64,000 nt of DNA, from assembly GCA_029962745.1 (NCBI GenBank), contig CM057167.1, forward strand, positions 15,529,648 to 15,593,647, given 5' to 3'. The notes beneath the pieces were generated by a model. That model was not told the DNA's origin, did no database searches, and worked only from the letters and a program-made list of their open reading frames with translations. This document shows positions 22,601 to 35,248 of the stretch, piece after piece; position 1 is the stretch's first letter; each line of letters starts with the position of its first letter. The translations under genes and the position numbers were made by a program. This stretch comes from Echinometra lucunter (taxonomy: Eukaryota; Echinodermata; Echinoidea; Camarodonta; Echinometridae).

Positions 22601-22756
22601 GGGGCCAATTGCATAAAACTTACTATAATAGTAACTTTGCTATCAATGGTAACTACTATGGTAACGTTGCTCAACAGCCAATCAAAATCCAGTATTTCAT
22701 GAAAATTTACTATAATAGCAAAGTTACTATAATGGCAGGTTTTATGCAACGGCACC
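22601..22756. mobile_element. Fold-back MITE (GTTGCATAAAACTTAC family)
   Basis: GCATAAAACTTACTATAATAG at left, CTATAATGGCAGGTTTTATGC at right; inner arms CAAAGTTACTATA and TATAATAGTAACTTTG. Related to 14647-14785. Confidence 0.72.
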
Positions 22757-22988
22757 CTGGAAACATTTTTTTGAAATCCAAATATTCAACAATACTCAAC
22801 ATGAAGTCATTCGTATGAACAAAGTAACAGCCAAGCTACAAACTCTTGCAGGAAGTAAAATTCACTGGAAAACATATACAATACCCAAATAATTATTTTG
22901 GATCAGTAGACAGCTTGATAGCCCTTCAGAAAAAGTCTGCATACTCCTTTTTATCCCACTGAACACTAAGCCTGAGATAACTTGAGCT

Positions 22989-23320
22989 CCTGGGGGGAAA
23001 TGTCTCATTGAAGCCTGTACATCATCCGTGTAAACAAAAATGTAAAAAAAGGGTTGTTTTTCAGCACTGAGCGGGGAACCCGGGATCCCATTAAGGGTAT
23101 CAAAAACAGGAAAAATCAGAGAAAAGGGTATCATAATCAGGAAAATCCTGGAAAATGTTATTTTTGTAGGAGACTATGATGCAATCCTTGCATAAAATAC
23201 CCGTTTAGGGTATCAAAATCACTCCTACCTCCGTCCTACTTTAATCCCCGTTTAGGGTGCTTTTCAGAAAGTGATTTACGCGGGTGATGTACAGGCCTCA
23301 ATAAGACATATCCCCCCGGG
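22989..23320. mobile_element. MITE with 8-bp TSD, nested in another repeat
   Basis: Left end CCTGGGGGGAAATGTCTCAT and right end inverse CCCGGGGGGATATGTCTTAT, followed by AAGCCTGTACATCA and its inverse. The flanks CTTGAGCT and CTTGGGCT match at 7 of 8 positions. A relative of the host repeat at about 29613-29705 carries the uninterrupted site. It belongs to the same general type as 34739-35137. Confidence 0.75.
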
Positions 23321-23715
23321 CTTGGGCTAAAATCTGTGGAAAGTGCTGAAGTCAAATGGTACTCAACGGGGTTAAGAGTGAATTACATCTCAAGTCTAAA
23401 TCTGGATACCAATTGGCATATAATCAATTGTGAACCAAAGGGGGTATGAACTGTGTATAAAATCATGTCAGTTAACCCACTGACAACTGAATCCTCTATT
23501 TTCCATACGCTTAGTACAGGGGCCATCCGGTTCCAATAGGGAACAGGGTTAATACTTTTCTATAGAAAGTATGATCAGATGATACACCACGTAGATCTCA
23601 GCATCCAACTTGAATCTCCTTGATCGCTAGAAAATACCACTTACTGTTCACAATGTATAACTTTGAATCATCTCATCTTTGCAGCATAACAGTAGTTGTT
23701 GAATCACAGCTTTCT

Positions 23716-26700
23716 TTATAGCTTGGGTTGCTCAGGTTTACCGAAGTTCCCAAGACGCTCTTGTAGACTAGCCCATGCCTTCTCGACCTGAAAGAAAAAG
23801 AGCATGCATTTTTAGAAAAAGAGGAAAATCTGATGTACTGATGCGTACGCATACCCACTATTCATAAAAATATAATAATGATGATAACAACATTTTTTGT
23901 TTACCCAGGGTAGCCTCTTCAGTACTATGTACTGTTCTCCCAGAGGGCCTTGCATGCATATTATTACCCCAGCTTTAGCATCGCTACCGTAGCGCTTAGT
24001 GCATTCAAGGAATAAATTCTACCAGGTACCCACTTACTACACCTGGGTCGAGGGTGGCAAATGTAGATTAATGTCTCGCCAAAGGACATTAGTGCTGCAG
24101 CAGGGATTCGAACCCTGTTCCTTTTGTTTCAAAGTCTGGAGACTTATCCACTGGACCACAACACCTCAGGGCGTGAGGCTTCGTGTATCACCTGATCAGT
24201 TTTGTTAACTATACTCTTTGACAATCTCCAATTCTTTTTCTACGCATCTTTGAGGCTTGTTCATATATGAAGTGGCAAACCCTTACGTAAACCCCCACAA
24301 CTTTTTTTTACACTTAAGTGAATGAGGTGGCAAAAAATAGAAATCGCCAAGCCAAAAGGTACATTTTCTTGCCACCTGGTGGCAAAAAGGTGTGGAACAA
24401 TCAAATTCTTATAAAGTTAGTGCACAATGTATGACATCACGATTTTGTCTGCGTAACTTTTGGCAAAAGTCTCTTATTTGGATGTGAGGCGTTAATGGAC
24501 CTTTCGAGGGATTTGCCGCAACATATGTGAACACTAAAAAGCAAATTGCAAGGGTTTGCCAAGGTGGATTGGCAGCTTCATATCTGCACAAGCCTTTATC
24601 AAGGCAAGGACTACCACACAAGACAAACAAAAACCAAGCCAACAGTATTCAGGATTACCATACCTGTTTCTGAGTGATCTCAGGTTCCCATATTGTACAC
24701 AGAACCACGTTGCTTCTCGCAATCCTTTCCTCGTTGGTCATCTGAGCTTCAATCCTCTGCAGTGCTCTCTCCTCTACCAGACCATCCCTCTCCATGATCC
24801 TCTGTACTGCCTGCCAGACATAGCAACAGAATATGTAGATCACAATCCTGTACATTACACCTAGTTTGCAGGCACAAACCCTGAACTGTTAAAACACGTT
24901 ATAGGGGTCTTAGAAGGAGACTAAAGGAGATTAATGGGGATCGTGTACTATAGCTGCTCAAGACAGAAGTGTTGCAGGGCTTCTCTCAAGACACAATCAT
25001 TTAAATAAAGTGTCAATTAGGGTCTGTGCCTGCAGACTACTTGACACTATGTACTGTGAAAGCATCATGGCTGACTCACTTCAAAGGGCAAGCCAAGTTC
25101 CTTTTCTACGATGGCATAGGAAAACCAAACTGTCCCAAAGTCCTAGGACTGTAATGATTAAATTTTTCACTGTGACAGAGCTGCCAACACCAACTGGAAA
25201 AAAAATCCTATTCTGTACTTCCTTTTATCCTATTTTCATGCCCTAAATTCTATTTTCGCATGGAAATTTTAAAAAATACAACAATGTGATTCCCCTTTCA
25301 CTCTCTATGATATCCTAAAGAAAATACAATATTAGTAATATGTATGACTTACTTAATTATTTTGATCCTAACTCTTCTACATTGTACTTCTTTTATTGAA
25401 AATGATCTACAGTACAAAATACACAGGTAGAGTACACCGAGCATCGGGATAAACTTAAATGTTGATAAAATAACATGAAAATAAGACAAAATAAAGGTAA
25501 TAAAGAATCAATGTCAGAACTTTAAAAAATCCTATTCTCATGGGAAAAATCCTATTGTCATATTCTCTCCAAAAAAATCCTACTAAATAGGATCAAATCC
25601 TACTACTTGGCAGCTCTGCTGTGAAGTGCAAATTGTAAGTGAATCTAGTAACCAGGGCCCCATTTTCATAAAACCTTTTATTAATAACAAGTTGCAATAA
25701 CTGTTACAAGCTACTGAAATCCTTACATCTGATTGAGTGAGAGCCAATTTGTCACAGAAGTGAGGCAGTTAAAACGGGCTGCTGGGAAGATTTTGGTTTA
25801 CTTGCTACTGGAAAGACGGCTGAAAATATATCTACAATCAATGCTTTCTTAAGCTTTCAATGTCAATAAGATACTGCAACCAAAAAAAAAATCATTTTCC
25901 TTCTTCAGTATATTTTTAATACACCAATGACCAAGTATAAACACAACTCTCATCTTTTTCATAAGTTAATATGAGTTCCTTTCTTTTCAAATAAAAAATG
26001 TAACATCTATCAAAATGCAACACTTTACCTCTTTCTTTGGTATAATGCAGGTCCAGACTTCATGGGTGAACTGATCCCAGTTAGCTTCTAATAGAACTGC
26101 AGCATCTAGAATGCATATTGTTTTACCTATAGGAACATAAAGAACGATGAAAACAGATATATGTTGTACCATTTTTATGAAATTATGCACACTTTATGTG
26201 TTATGCTATGCAAGAGGAAGCTAAAGTTTAACAAGGAAAGTAACATATTTTGAGGTAAATAAATATCAATTCAGTCAATCAGAGATTAGTCAAAGAGAAA
26301 AAAAGTAAAGAAAAATAGGTATACTGTAGTTCCTTGTTATCACTGTCTCAGTGCTATCTGTGGTGGAGGTTCTAAAAGATGATTCAACCTATTGTTCAAA
26401 TTTGGGACTAAGGATTAAGAAAAAGAATAATAATAATTCCATTGCAAGTCTATATCAACTAGCATGAAGTTTCTTACCCTGTGTAGTATATTCATCAATC
26501 TGAGATTGGGCTAGCCTTTGAATGGAGGGCCACACGATCTTATTAAGGGCCTGCAGTCTAGCTGGGTCGGAGAACACTTTTGGTCCAAGTACTGCCCTAT
26601 TTATTCTCCCATCTTCACCAAGCACAGCTGGAATATGAATATTTGGACCAAGTTTTAAGAATTTCATTAATCTAAGTGAAAGAAATTCATCATATGGCGT

Positions 26701-29700
26701 ATTTGATGACGGAATGACACAAGGCAAGAACCTAAAAGATAAAGCATACTGCAAATAAAATTACATGTAGAGAATGATAAAACTCATTCGTTAGATCAAG
26801 TTACCATTTATCCAAAGATGAAAAGCTATCAAAAACACACACAAAAAAGCACATTTATGTAGATGTTCTTGCGCAAAAGTGGTTTAATGTTCTGCGGTAG
26901 TTACAGGTACAGGATGATTTGCTTTTGAAGATGATAAAGATTTGCTTTTTTTTCATTCATCACCTTTACAGGCTACCATATGCTCCCACGGTGGTGAAAG
27001 CAGGGGGATATGATGTCACAATGCTCCCTATCGCATATACCTCTCCGAACGCATGCAGCGTCCTAATTTTTGGACATGTAATTGCTGGGAAGTGATCTTC
27101 CGGTTCCGGCCAATATGAGTTTGAGTGTCATTGACAAAACATTTTTTCCTTATCTATTGTATAATTGCATTTTCATACAAGTGATTTAAATGGGATTCTT
27201 CTCTGAAGCTGCCCAATGTTGTGCCGATGATGCAAAATGTAGAAATTATGCAAAATATCCGTGGATGAGAGATGTAACATGGGTAACGTTTCCCACGGAT
27301 CAACTCCCGAGGAAGGCTTGCAAAAATCTTCTTCACAAGTAAGACAGCTTCAAATGGAATAGAACCTCACAAATTTGTTCCAGGTATTTTGATAAGGATG
27401 CAATTTTATCCAATGGTACAGCAAGTACCCCCCCCCCCCCAAAAAAAAAGAGATGAAAAAAAAAAATCTACTGGAACAATTTTGGTCATGATGAAGCATG
27501 CAGGGAGGGGAGTAGTCCAGCCAAACACCCTCTGCTATAGATCGGACTAGTGCTTACTACACTGCCTTACCTTGTCCAAACTCTTCAATGATCTGTTGAT
27601 GTGCAAGTGTGCCTGGCTCATATGCCCTGTGACCAAGCTTATCACAGTCTATGATAGCAGCACCTAGTCCTGCAAGCCTTCTGCACACTGAGGACTTCCC
27701 ACTGGCGATACCTCCTGTCAGGCCAATGATATAGGGGGTTGGTTTCTCTCCAACTATCTGTATGACAACAATGAGAAGATCAACGGTTTGTTTCTCTCAA
27801 TACTTCCAATAATGATTATTACCTTTTTACCCATATAGTACCTATTTCCTTCCGGATAAAATTGTTTTATAAGTCAGCAGTATCCTTGTTGAGGTCACTG
27901 AAAGTAATAAAAATTTCGTATTCTGCACAATCATCACTCTTATAGGGGATTCCACTTACTTGCCATATATCAAACTAAAATATTTGCATTATACAAGGTT
28001 ATATGCTTGAAGCAGACAAGGGAAGGGGAAGAGAGCACCCTCTCTTCTTCTCTTTATCCTTCTTCCCTTTCTTAATTTTAATTTCATCTTTCTCCTCTCT
28101 TCTATTTCCTTCAAGTTCTCCTCCTCCTCCTTCTATTTCCCTCATCCTCTCCCTTCTTCTTTTTCTCTACCCTCACTCTTCACCCCCTCTCCCCCATATT
28201 CCAATCCCTCCTGCCCCCTCTCCTCCTATGCTTCACCCCAAGTAATTTTTTTTCCCTACTTCTCTCTCTCCTTCCAAGTAATTGTTATTTCTTCTCCTTC
28301 TCCTCCTCCTCCTCCTTCTTCTTCTTCTTTCTCCTTCTTCTTCTTTGATTCTCTCTCCTCCTTCTCCCAAGTGTTTTTTCCTTCTACTTCTCTCTCCCCC
28401 CCCCCGATCCTTCCTTTTCTTCTTTTAAATATCGATGACATGAGAGGTATTAACAAACCTTTGGTGCTTTTAGTAGCTTGCCAAGTAGTCTAGCTCTGGT
28501 GGAGGATGAGCTGACTTTAGCTTCTTCATGCTCTGCATGGTTCTGATCAGGTACAATGTCAATGGAATGGACAGCAAGTTCAGTCATTTTCTGGAAGAAA
28601 AAAAAATTATGTGACAAATTAACACTGCTTATGTACATAATAAAGATTGTTTCTATTTTATATCATAAGACATAGGCTGAAATCTGGGCCCCGTTTCAGA
28701 AAAAACTTGATATAAATAACTAGTTGCAATAGCTGTTATAAGCTACTGAAGTCCTTGCGTATGATTGGGTGAGAGCAAATTTGTCATATAAATGTGGCAG
28801 TTGTTACTGATAACAAATTTTAAGAAACGGGGCCCACCATGGATCAGTCAAGAGAATATTTTGAAATAATATCCTGATCTTAGAATGAAGTGTAAAAAGC
28901 ACCTGTATAATGTTTCCGCAATTTTGACATATTTAATTGGGTTTCTGCAGCAATGGAATGATATTACAAGATGGACATATGTATGGGATTGTCTTTACTC
29001 CCCATTTATAGCTCTTGCTACCATTCCGTTTGCCAATACACCTTTCCATTCTACATGAAGGTCTCATAAAGAAACACCCTCAAGTCAAGAAGTTTTTAAA
29101 TCAAAGCTAAGACGGAATGAACAAATCAGCGAAAATTTGAGCGAAATCAGACACGGAATAAGAAAGTTATGCCTATATAAAATTTTCTGTTTTTGACACT
29201 TCCATAGCTATAGGGAATGTAAATCACAGAAAACTCTCAATATGTTTTGCACACAAAATTTCACATATTATTTTCTTTAAGAATACATGTTTTCATTGCC
29301 CTTATCCCAAATCTATTAAGCAGAAAACACTCCTATATTTATATACATATCTTGCATTTGGCTTCAGAAAATGAGCAAATCTTAGGAAAAATGAAAATGT
29401 TTAATTATGTGTGAACGAAAAATATTAAAGAGTTGTCAACAAAATGATGTCATCAATAGCTATGGTAGTGTCAAAAATGTATAGAAAATTTCATATAGTC
29501 AGAACTTTCTTATTCAGTGCTCGATTTCATTCAAATTTTACGCTGATCTGTTTTATTTCGTCTTTATATTTCTATTTAAAAACTACTTGATCTGTGGGCT
29601 TGAGTTTCCTTTAACCCACTGAATACTAAACCCGAGATAACACGGGCTAGGGGCTATGGAAAATGCATGTTATACTGCAATCAAATTGTGCTCCATGGGT

Positions 29701-32006
29701 TAACATCACTTTCATGTAAGCTGTGAGTACTACAAAGCTCCTTGTTCACAGGGTTTTTTTTTTTTTTAACATGCTTTAAAAAAGCTGGCAATTTTTTGCT
29801 CTAAAATGCAGGACAAAATGCAGAGAATGGTTGTACCTTTTCAACCCTTCGCTTGTTCACGCTGTCACCTCCCTTCCGTGTCTCCTCACTAACAACAATG
29901 CAGTCTATATCAGGAACAACAATGCTTGGACCGAAGGGGTCTGTGATGGGTACGACTGCCTCATCGTGCAGTAGACAGGGCTTGACGTCTTTGAGGAACT
30001 GAGTGACACCTTCCAAGCGATCTTGGAGAGGGAGGATGAGCTCCATCAAGGTTTTATCTGAAAGGAAACATAAGTTTGTGACTTGTGAATGAAGCATTTG
30101 AAGGTACGTGTGTAAACACAAGCCAGGTTATTAAAAAAAAAAAAAATCTCCAAATTTTATTGTCCGAGAAAGGGAATTCCTTTTGCTCAATTGATCGTGG
30201 GCCCTGCAGCCACTGAGCAGTGCCATATCGACGTTGCTCTATCCTTTTCAATTCTTGAACGCCAAAGAAGGTTGAAATACTCAATATATTCTCCTCGTTA
30301 GATGCAATTTAGCAAAAATAAGTGAACAAGTAAAGTGATGATACATTTTTCCTTCATCAAAACATTCCAGTACTGCAAAAAGTACCACTGCTTACTTGCA
30401 ATCATAGGGCCATCAGTAACACCCACTGTGATCTTGTCTGTGGCCCTCAACGCTGATTCAGACAGTAGTATCTTGTGTCCTGCATGCAGCCTGTCAAAGG
30501 TTCCTCCCAGACAGACATGCCTGTATGTCTTAAAGACCCCATCTCCTTGACCTTGTGTCGCTCCCGTTGATGACGTTGCTGATCCTGCAGACTTTGTTTC
30601 ATCCGCAGCTGGCGTGGCGAAGAGTTTCTCGACCCTAGGATCAGGAGGTATGATGATCCACTGGGAGAGATGTCTAAGGATTTGATCTGATGGCAGAGGA
30701 CTGTCGGTCATCACCAGCTGAGGGGAGGAGCTGAGGAGCTGCGGACAGCTTGGTACTGTGTATGAACCATCGTAATAAAATCAGCACAAAAAAAAAATGG
30801 TGTCCAAGGCCAGTATTCAATTGAGTAAGTAAATTTCGTAGCCATTTTACTTGGCTAAGCAAAATGATAACCATTGTGACATCATGAATTTATCCCAAAT
30901 AACACGCAATATTAAAAGGAGGTGCACTGTATGTGCAATTATAAAATTCCCCTGTGTGCAGCATATGACTGCAAAATATACATGCCAGCCAAAGTAGTTT
31001 ACTTAAAGTCTGCTAGGTGGCTGTCTTAGATTTAGGGTAAAGTACTTAGCCAAAAGATTCAATGGAATACCAAAGCTGGTTAAGTATTTTACTTTAGCAG
31101 AAAACTGAGCAAAATACTTAAAATTATGGCTTAAGTACTGAACTAAATACCAGCCCTTTTCTCACGGAGGAGTCATGTGAATGTGTGTCACATGCTTTGC
31201 AGTTCATGTTGGCACTATATGTAATATCCTTATGTAAGACATTTGATTTGATATGAATTTATTTAGACAGTAAAAAAACATGTCTTGGGAAGACAAAAAA
31301 GGTTTAAGTAAACCCGTACTAGTCTGCTTCCATGAATCAACATTTGGCACTCCCAACCCAAATGAAGAAAACGGTTGACTTTTATAACTGATTCCTTGTA
31401 CATTTCAACACCTCAGCATAGAAGCTCTGCTTAAGCTGGGATTATAATAAGATACTTTTGTATTCAGAGCATTAGAGCATTTGTACAGTAGCCGTAGTAT
31501 AACATACTGCTGATTTGTTGGACATTATCAAGTACATGAATAGCTAATAAGAATAGTTGTTGTTTTACTTTTAAAAGTTTTTAAAGAAAGAAGAAGAGAA
31601 CGGTTAGCACAGGGAACACTTGGAAAATTTTTTTTAAAAACCTATCAAAAAGGCAGATTTCTTTTTTTTACATTCTTATATAAACATGAGAGTGAACTTT
31701 CTGCAAAGATCCTTCACCTGTAGAAGCAATGGCAACATTGCTTGTGATATTGCTAAGAAGAACCCTGACATCAAGAGAATGGTGGGCATTCCCTGAGTAG
31801 GAGTAAACCTGTGTGATAAGACTGGCAAGCTCGCTTGATACTGGGAACGGCAAGGAGGTACCAGTCATTGCCACGTCTAATCCAGGCTGTATCTGGACAT
31901 AGAGGACTCGTTGGATACTCTTCGCTGCGGATGACAGGATGATTTGAATGCGTTGACGAAGCTGGTTCAAGGGGGCAGTCAGTAGGAGAACTCCTGTCTG
32001 AGCCAT
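23716..32006 (-). CDS. COASY: Bifunctional coenzyme A synthase (PPAT + dephospho-CoA kinase)
   Basis: Coding exons, 5' to 3' on -: 32006-31718, 30755-30396, 30057-29837, 28590-28459, 27757-27571, 26627-26478, 26126-26029, 24810-24664 and 23787-23716 (TAA). They total 1656 bases, with consistent GT-AG phases, giving 551 aa (human about 564). Residues 1-96 are the N-terminal region. The phosphopantetheine adenylyltransferase signature [11 protein letters not shown] is at 180-190 and [10 protein letters not shown] at about 271-280. The dephospho-CoA kinase has P-loop GGIASGKSS at 349-357 (Lys355), then [22 protein letters not shown] [12 protein letters not shown] and [17 protein letters not shown]. 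It catalyses the last two steps of CoA synthesis. The ATG has good context (ACAATGG), and a 5' UTR intron may end near 32040. Introns hold a SINE, MITEs and a polypyrimidine tract. Confidence 0.97.
23863..24170 (-). mobile_element. tRNA-derived SINE in the last COASY intron
   Basis: On - the head reads GGTGTTGTGGTCCAGTGGAT (A-box region) and, about 45 bases on, GGTTCGAATCC (B box). A body with GGGTACCTGGTAGAA and GCGCTACGG follows, ending in an ATCATCATTATTAT tail. The layout is that of a SINE, not a tRNA gene: the anticodon arm is not canonical and the transcript continues over 200 bases past the tRNA part. It is inserted in the same orientation as COASY. Confidence 0.85.
24251..24597. mobile_element. 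Inverted-repeat element in COASY intron 8
   Basis: TGAGGCTTGTTCATATATGA with TGGCAAACCCTT at left mirrors AAGGGTTTGCCA and TTCATATCTGCACAAGCCTT at right. The core has several TGGCAAAAA units. It is probably a MITE; target duplication not clear. Confidence 0.65.
25657..25765. mobile_element. Half of a GGGCCCC fold-back MITE
   Basis: GGGCCCCATTTTCATAAAAC with ACAAGTTGCAATAACTGTTA and GCTACTGAAATCCTTACATC matches the left halves of 28686-28835 and 49362-49510. The right end is missing. Confidence 0.6.
28025..28430. repeat. 400-base polypyrimidine tract in COASY intron 4
   Basis: Almost uninterrupted C/T on + (CTTCTTCT, CCTCCTCCTCC, CTCTCTCC), so purine-only on the COASY sense strand. Potentially triplex-forming. 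No coding. Confidence 0.85.
28686..28835. mobile_element. GGGCCCC fold-back MITE in COASY intron 3
   Basis: GGGCCCCGTTTC at left and GAAACGGGGCCC at right; shared body ATAGCTGTTATAAGCTACTG. Same family as 49362-49510 and the half copy at 25657. Confidence 0.82.
29067..29613. mobile_element. DNA element with about 150-base inverted arms in COASY intron 3
   Basis: Left arm from AAAGAAACACCCTCAAGTCA through GTTTTTAAAT, AGCGAAAATTTGA, AATAAGAAAGTTATG and TTTGACACTTCCATAGCTAT. The right arm is its diverged inverse (ATAGCTATGGTAGTGTCAAA, AGAACTTTCTTATTC, ATTTAAAAACTACTTGATC). The centre is about 220 bases, non-coding. Transcription would give a long hairpin. Confidence 0.78.
30808..31156. mobile_element. 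Inverted-repeat element (GGCCAGTATT ends) in COASY intron 1
   Basis: GGCCAGTATTCAATTGAGTA at left, inverse of right end GGGCTGGTATTTAGTTCAGTA. Internal ACTTAGCCAAA and ACTTGGCTAAG repeats. Diverged MITE. Confidence 0.6.
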
Positions 32007-32994
32007 TGTTGCATCTCAGTACCAGGCAAGAGAGAGATAACCTAGGTACACAACAATAATTTAAAAATTCAGAACAGATTCTTGATAAATTCATATTAGT
32101 GCCACCAGTGCATAGTGATTTACTTTTTCAATGTTAATTCAATACTTTGTTAAGATGAGAATCATGTCCAACTATACTTAAACAAATGCAAGGTTATATT
32201 AGATAACCTTGCATCCATGCATCCGGGGAAATTGCTGACAATAGGAAATTAGTGTTCTCTACACAAAAAGAATAAGTTTAAAGAAAAAAATATATAGGCC
32301 TATATTTTTTTATATTAAAAATAAAATGGAGAAAGAATATATCAGGAGCATAAAAAACCTCTTTTCATATTCTTATACAAATTAATAACATTAACAGTTA
32401 AAGGCACAATATTCTTGATCATGAATGCTGACAATCCCAATACCTTCCTACCTACCTACCTACCTACCCTGACTCATATGTGAGACAGAGAAGCAAGAGC
32501 GGCAATCCAAAAAAAAAAAAAAAAAAAAAAAATCTTGAGATTTTCACAGGATCAAGATAATTGAGATCCAATTGAAGGAATGGGGTGGAAATAAGATAAC
32601 ATCCTAGGAAGTAAAAAGCAAATTAATGATTATTGTTGCGATTTCTTTCCTCAACTATACAGGTCAGCAGTCACATCAATTTACATAGCTCACAATCAAT
32701 GGTGCTCTCCCTCGAACGGTCCAACTTAACGTTACATTTTTGAATAAAATTAAAAAACATAATAATTTTACTAGGTCAACTATAGTATTACTAGATTCTA
32801 AATTAGTTATTGAACAAATAAACAAAGTAAAAAACGTATGCAATTTCAAGATCCATCATACTGACTCTAGACAACTGCAGCAGTTTTCCTTTCGATCACT
32901 TTCTGAACTAAAGACCATTCTTACCTAAGGCTAAGGCTAAGCCTACGGGCTAGGGCCCTAGCTCACAGAGTTTCAGATTTTTGTATCATCACCA

Positions 32995-33075
32995 GCCAGC
33001 CGACGCGACGCTACCGGCTGCGGTGGTCCTCCGGTCGCCGGGCGCGGGCTGGCCGTGGGAGGGCGTGGCGAGGAA
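32995..33075. promoter_or_regulatory. Short CpG-rich patch upstream of COASY
   Basis: GCCGACGCGACGCTACCGGC, GGTCGCCGGGCGCGGGC and similar stand out against AT-rich surroundings, about 1 kb upstream of the COASY ATG. It could be part of a promoter or first UTR exon. Inverted GCTAAGGCTAAG repeats flank it, so it could also be inside a mobile element. Confidence 0.3.
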
Positions 33076-34213
33076 AAACTAAAGTCTAGAGCTAAGCTAA
33101 GGCTAAGCTCAAGAAAGTCAACACTTGCGCGATACTCACTAGATAATCACTCCCTATTGACCATTCCTCACCTAGCTCACTGAGTTCCAGTTTTCTGTAT
33201 TATTATTTATTCATTCATAATGATTATAAAAGCAAGATACAGGTACTGCGGCAATTTTACTTACAAACGCAAGAATCTCAGATCCCAGAATTGAGAATTC
33301 GATCTCCAGCATCAATGTTATTGTGTCTGCGAATCATCAAACCTAAAATGAAACCGCGACGTGTCTGTACATATCGATGGTCCGTATGCGCGTGCAGCAC
33401 ATGGACAAAATAGGGAAATAAAAAATTGCAATTAGAGGGAAAGATTCGGGAAAAAGTGGGCGGGGGGGGGGGGGGGGGGCGAATCGACCGCGCCTCTTTT
33501 CCAGGTGATGCAGAAATTTTGTTTTGGAGGGGGGGGGGGGGCTGAAAATCAAACAAGTGGCGTCCTGAGGACAGAGCCTCTGAAGCCCTTGGGTTTTGAT
33601 GGTTTAATTTAATTGCCCCCAATCCGAAATTGGAGAGGGGCTGCACCCCAGTCCCCCGCTTCCGTGACCCCTCCTTTTAAAACCAGCACCCCCCCCCCTT
33701 TATGCTGACATTTTTTCTTATCAGCTAATTTGGGGATATTATAGACAAGTTAAAATACCGAGAACCTTTCTAAAAATTTATTCAAACCTTCAAACAGCCA
33801 CGTGGTGCTTGTGAGCAATATTTTTCCGGGTAAAACAGACACCGGAAAAAGCCAATTTCCTCCCCCCCCCCCCCCTTGTGAAAAATGCTGGCTTTTGAAA
33901 TACCTGATAATAACAACAATAAACAACAACAACAATAACAAGAAAGAAAACAACCACCCCCCCCCAAAAAAAAAAAAAAAAAAAAAAAGAATTAATGAGA
34001 CGTATATGAATTTCCCGCTCTATTTTATTCCATTATAAAAATTCATTCCGACGCATTGGGGAGTGGTAACTATTTCCAACCTGTTATGTCTTGTTTATCT
34101 ATGGTACTACCCCCCCCCCCCCTTACGTCTCTTTCAACTCTTTCTTATTATTTACCATTTTTTGAAATTGTCCTTTCTTTCTCAATTTTCGTTATCTCCC
34201 CTCCCTTTCTCTC

Positions 34214-34280
<67 letters not shown>

Positions 34281-34708
34281 CACCTGTCGCCAATACCGCG
34301 CCACTTAAAAGGGAAACCCGTGGGGAAAAATCATTTATTCTTAATGGAAAGATATAAGATAGAGAGAGGCAATTCTTAAAAAGTTCAAACAAAATCAGTT
34401 ACGAAATGCAGAAAGTTAAGTTTTAAAAGTCTCAATTTATTTCAATGTCAATCCTCAAATTGGTAATGTTGCTTGAAAATGGCAGGTTTAGAATTACAAT
34501 TCTCCGGTGCACCAAATTTAATATTTTTCCCATTTTAAGGTTCAGCTTGTCTACTTCTTAGTTCAAGATATATCGTGGGAAAATGTATTTGACACAATTA
34601 GGCTATGTTGAGTTCACGAAAAGACAAGCAGCATCTATAGAGATAATGGAGAAAATAATATAATTTTGTGTAAAAACATATTGAGATCGAGTTTTCCTTT
34701 TAAACCAC

Positions 34709-35248
34709 TGGGGCTGTTTCATGAAACCGTCATAAGTCCCCGGGGGGGGGGGGGTCACTTCCATTGAAGAGTGGAAAAGTGGACAGCATCCGCGAGAAAA
34801 AAAAAAAAAAAAACGCGGAAAAAGGGTATTTTTTCAGGTGAAGGCGCGGAACTGGCCTATAGGGTGTCAATAGGGTGTCAAAAACGCTTTAAAAAATGTT
34901 GTTTTTTTTTTTAAAGGGTATTTTTTCAGGTGTAGGCGCGGAACGGGCCTAGGGTAAGAATAGGGTGTCAAAAACGCTAAAAAATGTTTTAAAAAAAAAT
35001 ATCCGTGTTTCGGGTGTCCTAGCAGCCTGCCCTTGAATCCTCGTTTAGGGCGCTTTTTTCCCGGCTTTTTTTTTTTAGGACGATTCTCGAGGATACTGTC
35101 CACTCTTCAATGGAAGTGACCCCCCCCCCCCCCCGGGCATAAGTCTAACTTCTCGGTCATCCCATAGAAACGCGTGTTGTAGAGTTAACACACGTTTCAA
35201 TGGGATGTCCATGAACTTAGACTTATGACGGTTTCATGAAACGCAGTG
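34709..35248. mobile_element. Fold-back MITE (GTTTCATGAAAC family) split by a nested element
   Basis: Left part GGGGCTGTTTCATGAAACCG and right part GACGGTTTCATGAAACGC, with the body AACGCGTGTTGTAGAGTTAA seen in relatives at 3261 and 37069. It is interrupted at CATAAGTC by 34739-35137. Confidence 0.8.
34739..35137. mobile_element. Nested MITE with perfect 8-bp TSD
   Basis: Flanked by CATAAGTC on both sides (34731-34738 and 35138-35145). Ends are CCCGGGG(n)TCACTTCCATTGAAGAGTG and its inverse. The interior holds two tandem units of about 92 bases, each starting AAGGGTATTTTTTCAGGTG. An 8-bp TSD is typical of hAT and P-type transposition. Confidence 0.87.

Larger units (their letters stand above)
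22289..23715. other. Non-coding region downstream of COASY
   Basis: Holds a fold-back MITE (22601-22756), an 8-bp-TSD element (22989-23320) inserted in a short repeat (about 22954-23373), and the probable COASY 3' UTR near 23600-23715. No other coding support. Confidence 0.6.

Noticed and set aside
24060..24170. Possible tRNA gene with GGTTCGAATCC on minus
   Set aside because: Head of a SINE: imperfect anticodon arm and a SINE body with an AT-rich tail attached.
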